NCBI GenBank assembly: GCA_023664305.1 | Contig: JAMPFT010000005.1 | Coordinates: forward strand, 62,001-126,000 | Reading direction: 5' to 3' | Origin: a bacterium | GTDB taxonomy: Bacteria > Bacillota > Clostridia > Lachnospirales > Lachnospiraceae | DNA length: 64,000 nt | Shown here: positions 1-7,356 of the stretch, one piece after another | Position numbering within the stretch: the stretch's first letter is position 1 | Layout of the letters: each line of letters starts with the position of its first letter | Program-made: the position numbers and the translations under genes | Notes under the pieces: generated by a model | Seen by the model: the letters and a program-made list of their open reading frames with translations, nothing else | The model's database searches: none | Told to the model about the DNA's origin: nothing

Positions 1-2
1 AG

Positions 3-356
3 GAGCAGGGACGGCTGTTCGAAACCTACAATATCGGCGGGCACAATGAGAAGCAGAACATAGAGATCATTCAGACGATTCTGGAGGTTTTACAGGAGAT
101 GCTGCCGGAGGGGGATCCCAGAAAGGCTTATGTCAACGGGGATCTGATCACCTATGTGGAGGACCGCAAGGGACACGACAGAAGATACGCCATCGCGCCG
201 GATAAGATCAGGAGGGAGATCGGATGGGAGCCGGAGACGATGTTCCGGGAGGGAATCCGCAAAACAATCCGTTGGTATTTTGAGAACGAGGAATGGATGA
301 AAAATATGACCAGCGGCGATTACCAGAAATATTACAGTGAGATGTACGAAAAATAA
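3..356 (+). CDS. rfbB: dTDP-glucose 4,6-dehydratase, C-terminal part (5' end outside window)
   Basis: The reading frame is open from the window edge (first full codon at base 3) to TAA at 354-356, giving the last 117 residues. RfbB converts dTDP-glucose to dTDP-4-keto-6-deoxyglucose, the second step towards dTDP-L-rhamnose, in the cytoplasm. What shows it is the YNIGGHNEKQNI stretch near the start, typical of the C-terminal substrate-binding half of RfbB, then DRKGHDRRYAI and a closing IGWEPE..F..GI..T..WY pattern, standard for this extended-SDR family. The NAD-binding Rossmann half and the catalytic Tyr-Lys lie upstream of the window. rfbA follows after 87 bp and rfbC two genes later, which supports the assignment. 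No rfbD (final reductase) is seen here; I infer that it lies upstream. Confidence 0.95.
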   Translation, partial: EQGRLFETYNIGGHNEKQNIEIIQTILEVLQEMLPEGDPRKAYVNGDLITYVEDRKGHDRRYAIAPDKIRREIGWEPETMFREGIRKTIRWYFENEEWMKNMTSGDYQKYYSEMYEK

Positions 357-369
357 AAAGTAACCGTAA

Positions 370-397
370 AATGGGAACGATAGACGTCGTTCCCATT
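370..397 (+). other. 11-bp perfect hairpin between rfbB and rfbA
   Basis: Bases 370-380 (AATGGGAACGA) pair exactly with 387-397 around a 6-nt loop. No T-run follows, so it is not a classical terminator. It could be an attenuator, an RNA-processing site or a weak terminator between rfbB and rfbA. Confidence 0.5.
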
Positions 398-443
398 CGG
401 CGCGCAAAGAGGGCTGTCTTTCAGGGCCCCAAAAGGAGGAGTT

Positions 444-1313
444 ATGAAGGGAATTATTCTGGCCGGGGGCTCGGGAACAAGGCTGTATCCGTTGACAAAA
501 GCGATTTCCAAGCAGATTATGCCGGTATATGACAAGCCGATGATTTATTATCCGCTTTCCATCCTGATGCTGGCGGGTATCCGGGAAGTGCTGGTTATTT
601 CCACACCCAGAGATCTGCCGGTATTTGAGGAGCTTTTGGGCGACGGTCATCAGCTGGGAATGCAGTTTTCCTACGCCGTGCAGGAAAGCCCCAGAGGGTT
701 GGCGGACGCTTTTATCATCGGGGCGGATTTTATCGGCGACGACAGAGTGGCGCTGGTGTTGGGCGACAATATTTTTTACGGACAGAGCTTTTCCAGGGTG
801 CTGAGAGAGGTGGCGCTGCGGGAAAAGGGAGCGACTATTTTCGGCTATTATGTGCGGGATCCCAGAGAGTACGGCGTTGTAGAGTTTGACGAAAGCGGAA
901 AGGCTGTTTCCATCGAGGAGAAGCCGGAAAATCCCAAAAGTAACTACGCGGTGCCAGGCCTGTATTTTTACGATAACGACGTGGTGGAGATCGCCCGGAA
1001 CGTGAAGCCCTCCGCCAGGGGCGAGATCGAGATCACGGCGGTAAACAACGAATATCTGCGCAGGGGGGATCTTTATGTGGAAACCCTGGGGAGAGGCTTT
1101 GCATGGCTTGACACGGGCAACCATGACGCGTTATTGGATGCCTCGGATTTTGTGGCGGCTTTCCAGAAGAGGCAGGGACTTTATATCTCCTGTATCGAGG
1201 AGATTGCCTATAAGAGGGGATTTATCGACAAGGAACAGCTGATCAGACTGGCGGAGCCGCTGATGAAAACAAATTACGGAAAATATTTGGTTGAGGTAGC
1301 AAATGGACTCTAA
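444..1313 (+). CDS. rfbA: glucose-1-phosphate thymidylyltransferase
   Basis: This enzyme makes dTDP-glucose from dTTP and glucose-1-phosphate, the first committed step to dTDP-L-rhamnose. At 289 residues it has normal length. The N-terminus carries the nucleotidyltransferase signature [18 protein letters not shown], followed by [16 protein letters not shown], and later [16 protein letters not shown] and [20 protein letters not shown], all characteristic of RmlA/RfbA. The ATG is preceded by AAAAGGAGGAGTT, a strong ribosome binding site. The 3' end overlaps the next gene by 11 bp, which suggests translational coupling. Glucose-1-phosphate could be supplied by the phosphoglucomutase at 16891. 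Confidence 0.97.
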   Translation: MKGIILAGGSGTRLYPLTKAISKQIMPVYDKPMIYYPLSILMLAGIREVLVISTPRDLPVFEELLGDGHQLGMQFSYAVQESPRGLADAFIIGADFIGDDRVALVLGDNIFYGQSFSRVLREVALREKGATIFGYYVRDPREYGVVEFDESGKAVSIEEKPENPKSNYAVPGLYFYDNDVVEIARNVKPSARGEIEITAVNNEYLRRGDLYVETLGRGFAWLDTGNHDALLDASDFVAAFQKRQGLYISCIEEIAYKRGFIDKEQLIRLAEPLMKTNYGKYLVEVANGL

Positions 1314-2559
1314 GCTGCGCTGGATAACGATTCTTTCTTCCATGGCGGTAATTCTTCTGGTGGCCGTTCTCGTCCTTTTCACCAATCGGACGGACGGCGG
1401 AAGGCCGGCGGAATCCGAGACAGAGACTTCGGAGCAGGCGCCGGAGGAGACGGAGGAAGGAAACAACGGACAGATCGGTAATGATCTCTCCGCATTTTTA
1501 AAGGATAATACTTTTTTTGACCGGGAAATCAATCCGATCTTGGAGGCCGCCAGGGATGAGTCGTCAAGACTGTCCCTGATCGTCACCTCTGTCGAGAAGG
1601 ATCTTCGTATCCAGATTGTCAACATAGACGGGGAGCCGGTGACCGGAGAGAGCTTCTTTGTCAGGCTGGACGGCGAAGGGGAGTATAAGGATCTGGATAA
1701 GGATGGCGTCATCTACATCGGAGATCTGGCGGCCGGCGAGTATTATGTGGAGCTGCTGCCGATTTCCGGCTATCGGGTGCCGGTCAACGAGACACGGGTG
1801 AAGGTAAAGGATAAGGTAGAGTATCTTGCCATCGACGATATCTCGCTGCTCATCAAAACGGAGGCGGACATCGACGCGGAGGCGGAGGATACCGCCGTGG
1901 CGGACGCGCTGTCCGACGCGGACAAGTCGGAAATCAAGAAGCTGCAGAATACTACGGGAAACACGAAAGTCGGCATAGACGTTTCCAAATGGAACGGCGA
2001 GATCGATTGGGACAAGGTGCGGAATGCCGGCGTGGAGTATGCGATTATCCGTGCGGGATACCGGGGCTCCGTGACGGGAAGCCTGGTGGAGGATCCGTAT
2101 TTCGCGGCGAACATGAAAGGGGCGGCGGCCAGCGGGCTGCCGGTAGGAGTCTACTTTTTCACCCAGGCGGTAAACGAGGTGGAGGCCGTGGAGGAGGCGT
2201 CCGCAGTCATAAAGCTGGTGAAGGAGTACAAGCTGGACTATCCGATCTTTATCGATACGGAGGGAGCAGGCGGGAACGGGCGCGCAGACGGGCTGGATGC
2301 GGATACCAGAACCCTGGTCTGCGAAGCGTTTTGCAGAACCGTCGAGAACGCGGGCTATGAAGCGGGAGTGTATGCCAGCCGGAACTGGTATAATAATAAT
2401 CTGCACACGAACCGGCTGGATAACGACTACTATATCTGGCTTGCAGAGTACAGAAGTATTCCGCTGTATCAGGGATATTATCAAATGTGGCAGTATACGT
2501 CGAAGGGAAAGGTGGACGGCATCTCCGGAAACGTAGATATGAATATAAGCTACTACTAA
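1303..2559 (+). CDS. membrane-anchored GH25 muramidase with Cna-B-like domain
   Basis: A 418-residue protein. Residues 8-27 form an N-terminal hydrophobic anchor, followed by an acidic Ser/Glu/Thr-rich linker. Residues about 95-180 look like a Cna-B/SpaA-type beta domain (DGEPVTG...[11 protein letters not shown]). From residue 223 on comes a glycoside hydrolase family 25 domain: [22 protein letters not shown], the catalytic-type FIDTEG (Asp-x-Glu) and a terminal WQYTSKG...DMNISYY. Family members cleave the MurNAc-GlcNAc bond of peptidoglycan. It starts inside rfbA (11-bp overlap), so it is probably co-translated with the dTDP-rhamnose genes. Its place inside a polysaccharide operon suggests wall remodelling for attachment or passage of the polymer; that is inference. 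The fold assignment is firm, the physiological role is not. Confidence 0.9.
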   Translation: MDSKLRWITILSSMAVILLVAVLVLFTNRTDGGRPAESETETSEQAPEETEEGNNGQIGNDLSAFLKDNTFFDREINPILEAARDESSRLSLIVTSVEKDLRIQIVNIDGEPVTGESFFVRLDGEGEYKDLDKDGVIYIGDLAAGEYYVELLPISGYRVPVNETRVKVKDKVEYLAIDDISLLIKTEADIDAEAEDTAVADALSDADKSEIKKLQNTTGNTKVGIDVSKWNGEIDWDKVRNAGVEYAIIRAGYRGSVTGSLVEDPYFAANMKGAAASGLPVGVYFFTQAVNEVEAVEEASAVIKLVKEYKLDYPIFIDTEGAGGNGRADGLDADTRTLVCEAFCRTVENAGYEAGVYASRNWYNNNLHTNRLDNDYYIWLAEYRSIPLYQGYYQMWQYTSKGKVDGISGNVDMNISYY

Positions 2560-2565
2560 AAATCA

Positions 2566-2640
2566 GGCGGCTGCGAAGCAGACATTTGATTTTTGAGCTA
2601 CGGCTTGGAGGAAAAGAATCAAGCGGCTGCGAAGCGCGGA
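2566..2640 (+). repeat. short dispersed repeat GCGGCTGCGAAGC, two copies
   Basis: GCGGCTGCGAAGCAGA occurs at 2567-2582, and CAAGCGGCTGCGAAGC at 2620-2635. Both reappear, overlapping, at 16836-16854 in front of the phosphoglucomutase gene. The core CTGC-GAA-GCAG can form a tiny hairpin. All copies lie in gaps of the polysaccharide locus. Confidence 0.6.
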
Positions 2641-2675
2641 AAAAATATTGCGGCAGAAGAGAGGAGAGGGAGAAG

Positions 2676-3224
2676 ATGGGGAAAATAACGGTAGAAACCT
2701 GTGAGATAGAGGGGCTGAAGGTGATCACGCCCGCGGTTCACGGAGACGCCAGGGGGTACTTTTACGAGTCCTATCACTACGAGGCTTATAAGGAGGCGGG
2801 GATTTCGGACATTTTTGTGCAGGATAATCAGTCCGCGTCGAAAAGGGGAGTGCTGAGAGGACTTCATTTTCAGATCGAGCATCCTCAGGCGAAGCTGGTA
2901 CGGGTGATCAAAGGGGAAGTGTTCGATGTGGCGGTTGATCTGCGGAAGGGCTCCGCTACTTACGGGAAGTGGTACGGAGTAATTCTTTCGGAAGAGAACA
3001 AGAAGCAGTTTTATGTGCCGAAAAATTTTGCCCACGGATTTCTCGTGCTTTCGGATTACGCGGAATTTTGTTATAAGTGTACGGAGTTTTATCACCCCGG
3101 AGACGAGGGGGGAATTATTTACAATGACCCGGCCATCGGCGTGGAGTGGCCGATTCCGGAGGGGATGGAACTGATTTTTTCCGAGCGGGACACGAAGTGG
3201 GGCGGAATCGACAGCCTGACGTGA
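2676..3224 (+). CDS. rfbC: dTDP-4-dehydrorhamnose 3,5-epimerase
   Basis: This cupin-fold enzyme epimerises C3 and C5 of dTDP-4-keto-6-deoxyglucose, the third step to dTDP-L-rhamnose. The frame is open further upstream, but the ATG at 2676 is chosen because GAGGAGAGGGAGAAG stands directly before it and the resulting 182 residues match the family length. Visible family motifs are DARGYFYESYH, VQDNQSASKRGVLRGLHFQ (with the catalytic-type His), VRVIKGEVFDVAVDLRKGS, KNFAHGFLVLSD and YNDPAIGVEWP. The 116-bp gap before it carries two copies of a short dispersed repeat. Confidence 0.97.
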   Translation: MGKITVETCEIEGLKVITPAVHGDARGYFYESYHYEAYKEAGISDIFVQDNQSASKRGVLRGLHFQIEHPQAKLVRVIKGEVFDVAVDLRKGSATYGKWYGVILSEENKKQFYVPKNFAHGFLVLSDYAEFCYKCTEFYHPGDEGGIIYNDPAIGVEWPIPEGMELIFSERDTKWGGIDSLT

Positions 3225-3341
3225 GAAAGCGAGTTTCCCTTGCGGGGCAAAGCTTCCTGACAGAGGAAAAGAATCTGCCGAATGGGTTCTTACGGAACGC
3301 CGCGGTATGCGGGACGGCTGTGAAAAGAAACGGGGAGTAGC

Positions 3342-4328
3342 ATGAAGATAAGCAGGAAGAGCGGAACCGCCATATTTTCCCTTTTGGGACTGGCTCTGGC
3401 GGTCATAATCATTGCACATCAGAATACGGCGCCGGATGTGGATCCGCGGCTGGAGCTGATCAAGAAAATTATATCCTGTGCGGCGATTCTGGCTGCCTGC
3501 CTCATCTTTGCGAAGTGGTACGAAAAGTTTACGACGCTTCCGGCGGAACTGTTCCAGAACAGGCATTTGATCTGGAAGCTGGCAAAAAACGATTTTAAGA
3601 AACGGTACGCGGGTTCCTATATGGGGGCGGTGTGGGCCATGGTGCAGCCTGTGGTGACGGTTGCCATGTATTACATTGTCTTTGACAAGATCATGGGGAA
3701 CGGAATCAACCGGGGGACGGGAGAAATCCCCTTTGTGCTTTTTCTGACGGCGGGACTTGTGCCGTGGTTTTATTTCAGCGAGGCGCTGAATAACGGAACC
3801 AACGCCATGCTGGAATACCATTATCTGGTCAAGAAGGTGGTATTTAAGATCAGCATTCTCCCGATTATCAAGATTATTGCCGCCACCTTCATCCATGTGT
3901 TTTTTGTGCTTGTGATGCTGATCGTTGCGGCGTGTTACGGCTATTATCCCACGGTTTATACGCTTCAGATCTTTTATTACAGCGCCTGTCTGTTTGTTTT
4001 TGTTTTGGCTTTGTGCTATACAACCTGTTCTATTGTGGTTTTTTTCAGAGATTTATCCCAGATTATCAACATTGCGCTGCAGATCGGGATGTGGGCGACC
4101 CCCATACTTTGGAACATAGATAATCTGAGCGCCAAATGGGTCGTGATTTTGAAGCTGAACCCGTTGGTGTATATCGTGAACGGATACCGGAGCGCGATCT
4201 GCGAAAAGCAGTGGTTTTTCCAGGATTTTTTCTCCACCATGTATTTCTGGATCGTCACCGTGGTTCTGTTCGGGCTGGGCGCGGCGGTGTTTAAGAGGCT
4301 GAAGGTACATTTTGCGGATGTGCTGTAA
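3342..4328 (+). CDS. wzm: ABC-2 type polysaccharide exporter permease (Wzm-like)
   Basis: A 328-residue membrane protein. Two extra N-terminal hydrophobic segments (residues 9-27 and about 45-62) precede the standard ABC-2 module of about six helices that begins at NRHLIWKLAKNDFKKRYAGSYMGAVWAMVQP. That sequence, with the cytosolic amphipathic helix and Y-x-G-S-x-L/M-G pattern, is typical of Wzm/TagG permeases, which export lipid-linked polysaccharide or teichoic acid across the plasma membrane. The partner ATPase is the gene at 5866, one gene away rather than adjacent. The two extra N-terminal helices are not part of the usual ~260-residue Wzm. The gene downstream starts 13 bp after its stop. 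Confidence 0.92.
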   Translation: MKISRKSGTAIFSLLGLALAVIIIAHQNTAPDVDPRLELIKKIISCAAILAACLIFAKWYEKFTTLPAELFQNRHLIWKLAKNDFKKRYAGSYMGAVWAMVQPVVTVAMYYIVFDKIMGNGINRGTGEIPFVLFLTAGLVPWFYFSEALNNGTNAMLEYHYLVKKVVFKISILPIIKIIAATFIHVFFVLVMLIVAACYGYYPTVYTLQIFYYSACLFVFVLALCYTTCSIVVFFRDLSQIINIALQIGMWATPILWNIDNLSAKWVVILKLNPLVYIVNGYRSAICEKQWFFQDFFSTMYFWIVTVVLFGLGAAVFKRLKVHFADVL

Positions 4329-4341
4329 ACAGGAGGGTATT

Positions 4342-5841
4342 ATGGGAAAAATAAAAAAGGCGGTAAATTGGAAGCCGGATATGCGTCTGGTGGCGGGGCT
4401 CGCGGTGGCAGCGCTTCTGTTGCTGCTGATTCCTCTGCTGCGGATATCAATTTACACGGCGCCCTATTATGACGATTATATACAGGGAAGAATTGTAAAA
4501 GGTTTTTTAAGAGAGGAAAACAGTCTGAGGAGTGTCTGGCGGGGAGCTGTGTATAACGTGCGGACATCCTGGTATGCGTGGCAGGGGACATATTCAGCGA
4601 CTTTCTTTAATTCTCTTGTGCCCGTTGTATGGGGAGAACAGTATTATTTTCTGGGTGCTGTTTTTCTGATTTTGCTCCTTCCGGCGTCTGTTTTTGTGCT
4701 GGTGGGAGTGCTGGTCAGGAGCGTACTGAAGGCAGATCGGGTATCCTGCGTCGCCATGCAGGCTGTTACGGCGGCGACGGTTGTGGTGCTGCTTTATTCG
4801 CCGCAGCAGGGCTTTTACTGGTATGTGGGAGGGATGTGTTATGTGGGAATGCACTCCTTCCTGATGTTGACGACTGCCGCATGGATCAAATTGCTGACGG
4901 GAGCAGGTAAGGTAAAAACAGTGCTATTGTTTCTGTGGACACTGTTAGGGGCGTTGCTGGCGGGAGGCGCTAATTTTGTGACAGGCCTGCAGGGGATTTT
5001 GATCTGTCTGGGGATGGTCGTGTTTGGTGCAATTCTTGGCAGGAAGCGTACTTGGCTGTTGGCTCCGTCTCTCCTGGTTTACGGAGCCGGTTTTTATATG
5101 AACGTATCCGCGCCCGGAAATCAGATCAGGGCGGCTCATTATGTGGGCTGGGGTTATCCGCCCGCGGAAGCTGTCCTGCGTTCTTTTCTGGAAGCGTTTC
5201 GGCATCTGGGAGAATTTTCCGGATGGATCACGGTGGCAGTGATGGTGCTTTTTGCACCGATTATCTGGTATATGCTGGGGAAAACGGAAATTACTTTTCG
5301 TTTTCCGGCGCTTGTGCTTGTCGGATCCTTCTGCCTGTACGCGACGGGCTTTACGCCGACTCTTTACGCCATGGGACACGGAGGATACGGCAGAGTTTTG
5401 AACTGCGTAAAAATCACCTACCAGATTCTTTTGATAATCAATGAAGTCTATTGTCTGGGGTGGCTCAGGGGCTATCTTGCAAAGAGGGGGAAGACAGACT
5501 TCCGGGTGGGCGCGCCCTGGTGGTTTTACGGACTGGTCGGAGCGGGAATGCTGGTTATCTTTGCCTTTTTTTCGCGCAGTCAGGCGGGATGTTATTCTTC
5601 TTACGGCGCGTACTATTTTGTGCATACGGGAGAGGCGTATAATTTCTATCAGGAGTATTTAAACAGAATAGAGACGATTGTAAACGGCGGGGATGATGTA
5701 GTTGTGGAGCCCTACCACTATAAACCCTGGTTCCTTTGCATAGAGGATCTGAGCGATAATCCTGACGCCGAGAAAAACCAGGCCATGGCGCAGTGGTACG
5801 GTAAAAATTCTATCACCTGTGTGGCGGAGGATGCGGAGTAG
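4342..5841 (+). CDS. polytopic membrane protein, DUF6056/GT-C-like, in exporter operon
   Basis: A 499-residue protein with roughly ten hydrophobic segments. The ATG at 4342 is chosen because AGGAGGG lies just upstream; an in-frame ATG at 4312 would overlap wzm. After the first helix comes an exterior loop beginning APYYDDYIQGR, with adjacent acidic residues, then a WQGTYSATFFNSLVP stretch. A conserved acidic pair in the first external loop followed by many helices is the general layout of GT-C glycosyltransferases and of uncharacterised Firmicutes families such as DUF6056. It lies between the permease and the ATPase of the exporter, so I infer that it modifies or elongates the same polymer from a polyprenyl-linked donor. 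I do not recognise a specific enzyme. Confidence 0.65.
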   Translation: MGKIKKAVNWKPDMRLVAGLAVAALLLLLIPLLRISIYTAPYYDDYIQGRIVKGFLREENSLRSVWRGAVYNVRTSWYAWQGTYSATFFNSLVPVVWGEQYYFLGAVFLILLLPASVFVLVGVLVRSVLKADRVSCVAMQAVTAATVVVLLYSPQQGFYWYVGGMCYVGMHSFLMLTTAAWIKLLTGAGKVKTVLLFLWTLLGALLAGGANFVTGLQGILICLGMVVFGAILGRKRTWLLAPSLLVYGAGFYMNVSAPGNQIRAAHYVGWGYPPAEAVLRSFLEAFRHLGEFSGWITVAVMVLFAPIIWYMLGKTEITFRFPALVLVGSFCLYATGFTPTLYAMGHGGYGRVLNCVKITYQILLIINEVYCLGWLRGYLAKRGKTDFRVGAPWWFYGLVGAGMLVIFAFFSRSQAGCYSSYGAYYFVHTGEAYNFYQEYLNRIETIVNGGDDVVVEPYHYKPWFLCIEDLSDNPDAEKNQAMAQWYGKNSITCVAEDAE

Positions 5842-5865
5842 GACAGTTGAAGTTTGGAGGTTAGT

Positions 5866-7353
5866 GTGATTCGAGCGAAAGTACGGGAAATTGATGTCCC
5901 TGCCATTGAGGTTTTAGACGTAGTAAAGATTTATAAGCTGTATGACAGGCCGCGGGACAGGGTAAAGGAAGCCTTCGGGTTCGGGAAAAGGCAGATGTAT
6001 AAGCCGCATTATGCCTTAAACGGCGTCAGTATGTGTATTTTTCGGGGGGAAACGGTAGGGATCATCGGAACCAACGGCTCGGGGAAATCCACAATTCTGA
6101 AGATCATTACAGGAGTCCTGACGCCGACCTCGGGGTCTGTAAATGTGGACGGACGGATCTCGGCGCTTCTGGAGCTGGGAGCAGGCTTTAACCAGGAGTA
6201 TAACGGGATTGAAAATATATACCTGAACGGCACGATGATGGGCTTTTCCGAAAAGGAGATTGACGAAAGACTTCCAGACATTCTGGAGTTTGCCGATATC
6301 GGAGATTATGTCTATCAGCCGGTGAAAACCTATTCCAGCGGCATGTTTGTGCGGCTTGCGTTCGCGGTAGCCATCAATATCGATCCGGAAATCCTGATCG
6401 TGGACGAGGCGCTTTCCGTGGGGGACGTCTTTTTTCAGGCAAAATGCTATCACAAATTTGAGGAGTTTAAGAAGCTGGGAAAGACGATTGTCTTTGTCAG
6501 TCATGACTTGAGCAGCATCAGCAAATACTGCGACAGGGTTTTCCTGCTAAACAAAGGGACGCTTTTGGGCGAGGGATCGCCGAAGGAGATGATCGACGCC
6601 TATAAAAGAGTGCTGGTAGGGCAGTATGAGACGCCGGACGAGCAGGAGAGCGACGGTCTGTTGGAGGATCCGCAGCTGCGGCAGGCAGCCGGGGGCGGCA
6701 GAGGCGGAGTGCAGAAGGCCGGAAATCCTGCGGACGGCACAGGCAGAGGGCAAGGAGCCGGAAGCCCCGTGGGGAAGAGTGCGGATTCTGCGGGCGGCAG
6801 AGGGCAAAGAGCCGGAAGTCCTGCGGGGAAGAGTACGGATTTTGCGAGCGGCAGAGGACAGAAAGTGTGGAGCTCTGCAGGCGGCGCGGAGCGGAAAAAC
6901 CCGGACGCGCTGGAATACGGAACGGGTCAGGCGAGAATAGAGGAGTATTATGTGACGGATGACCGCGGGGTGCGGACGACGGCAGTGATCAAGGGAAGCG
7001 AGTTTACGCTGCACATGCGGGTGAAGTTTCTGGAGCATATCCCGGCGCCGATTTTTGCCTTTTCCGTGAAAAACGTAATCGGAACGGAGATCACGGGGAC
7101 AAATACGATGATTGAGAAAGCTTTTCTGGAGAGCGTGGAGGCCGGGCAGGAAAAGAACATCACCTTTACGCAGAAGATGAGTCTTCAGGGAGGCGAGTAT
7201 CTGCTTTCTCTGGGGGTGACCGGCTATAACGGCGACACGTTTGAGGTATATCACAGACTTTATGACGTCCTGAATATCACGGTGGTTTCGGATAAAAACA
7301 CGGTGGGATATTACGATATGGATTCCGTGGTGACGGTCACGGATGCGAGGTAG
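5866..7353 (+). CDS. wzt: polysaccharide exporter ATPase with C-terminal glycan-binding domain (Wzt-like)
   Basis: A 495-residue ATPase energising Wzm. I take GTG at 5866, with GGAGG five bases upstream, as start; a TTG at 5854 is possible. Residues 1-250 are an ABC domain of the TagH/Wzt kind: Walker A GTNGSGKST (68-76), signature YSSGMFVRLAFAVA, Walker B ILIVDEALSVGD, and FVSHDLSSIS. From about residue 355 to the end lies a Wzt-type beta-sandwich (RIEEYYVTDDRGVRT...GYYDMDSVVTV), which in Gram-negative systems recognises the capped end of the glycan. Between them is a Gly/Arg/Ser-rich linker with an 18-residue repeat. The next gene starts 3 bp downstream and encodes a methyltransferase/kinase-like protein, as expected if the cap is the export signal. 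Confidence 0.93.
   Translation: MIRAKVREIDVPAIEVLDVVKIYKLYDRPRDRVKEAFGFGKRQMYKPHYALNGVSMCIFRGETVGIIGTNGSGKSTILKIITGVLTPTSGSVNVDGRISALLELGAGFNQEYNGIENIYLNGTMMGFSEKEIDERLPDILEFADIGDYVYQPVKTYSSGMFVRLAFAVAINIDPEILIVDEALSVGDVFFQAKCYHKFEEFKKLGKTIVFVSHDLSSISKYCDRVFLLNKGTLLGEGSPKEMIDAYKRVLVGQYETPDEQESDGLLEDPQLRQAAGGGRGGVQKAGNPADGTGRGQGAGSPVGKSADSAGGRGQRAGSPAGKSTDFASGRGQKVWSSAGGAERKNPDALEYGTGQARIEEYYVTDDRGVRTTAVIKGSEFTLHMRVKFLEHIPAPIFAFSVKNVIGTEITGTNTMIEKAFLESVEAGQEKNITFTQKMSLQGGEYLLSLGVTGYNGDTFEVYHRLYDVLNITVVSDKNTVGYYDMDSVVTVTDAR
6742..6861 (+). repeat. 54-bp in-frame tandem repeat in the Wzt linker
   Basis: GGCAGAGG starts at 6742, 6796 and 6850, a period of exactly 54 bp (18 codons). The units encode GRGQ-x-AGSP-x-GKS-x-D-like peptides. 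There are two full copies and the start of a third. As the unit is a multiple of three, copy-number change would alter linker length without a frameshift. Confidence 0.8.
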
Positions 7354-7356
7354 TTT

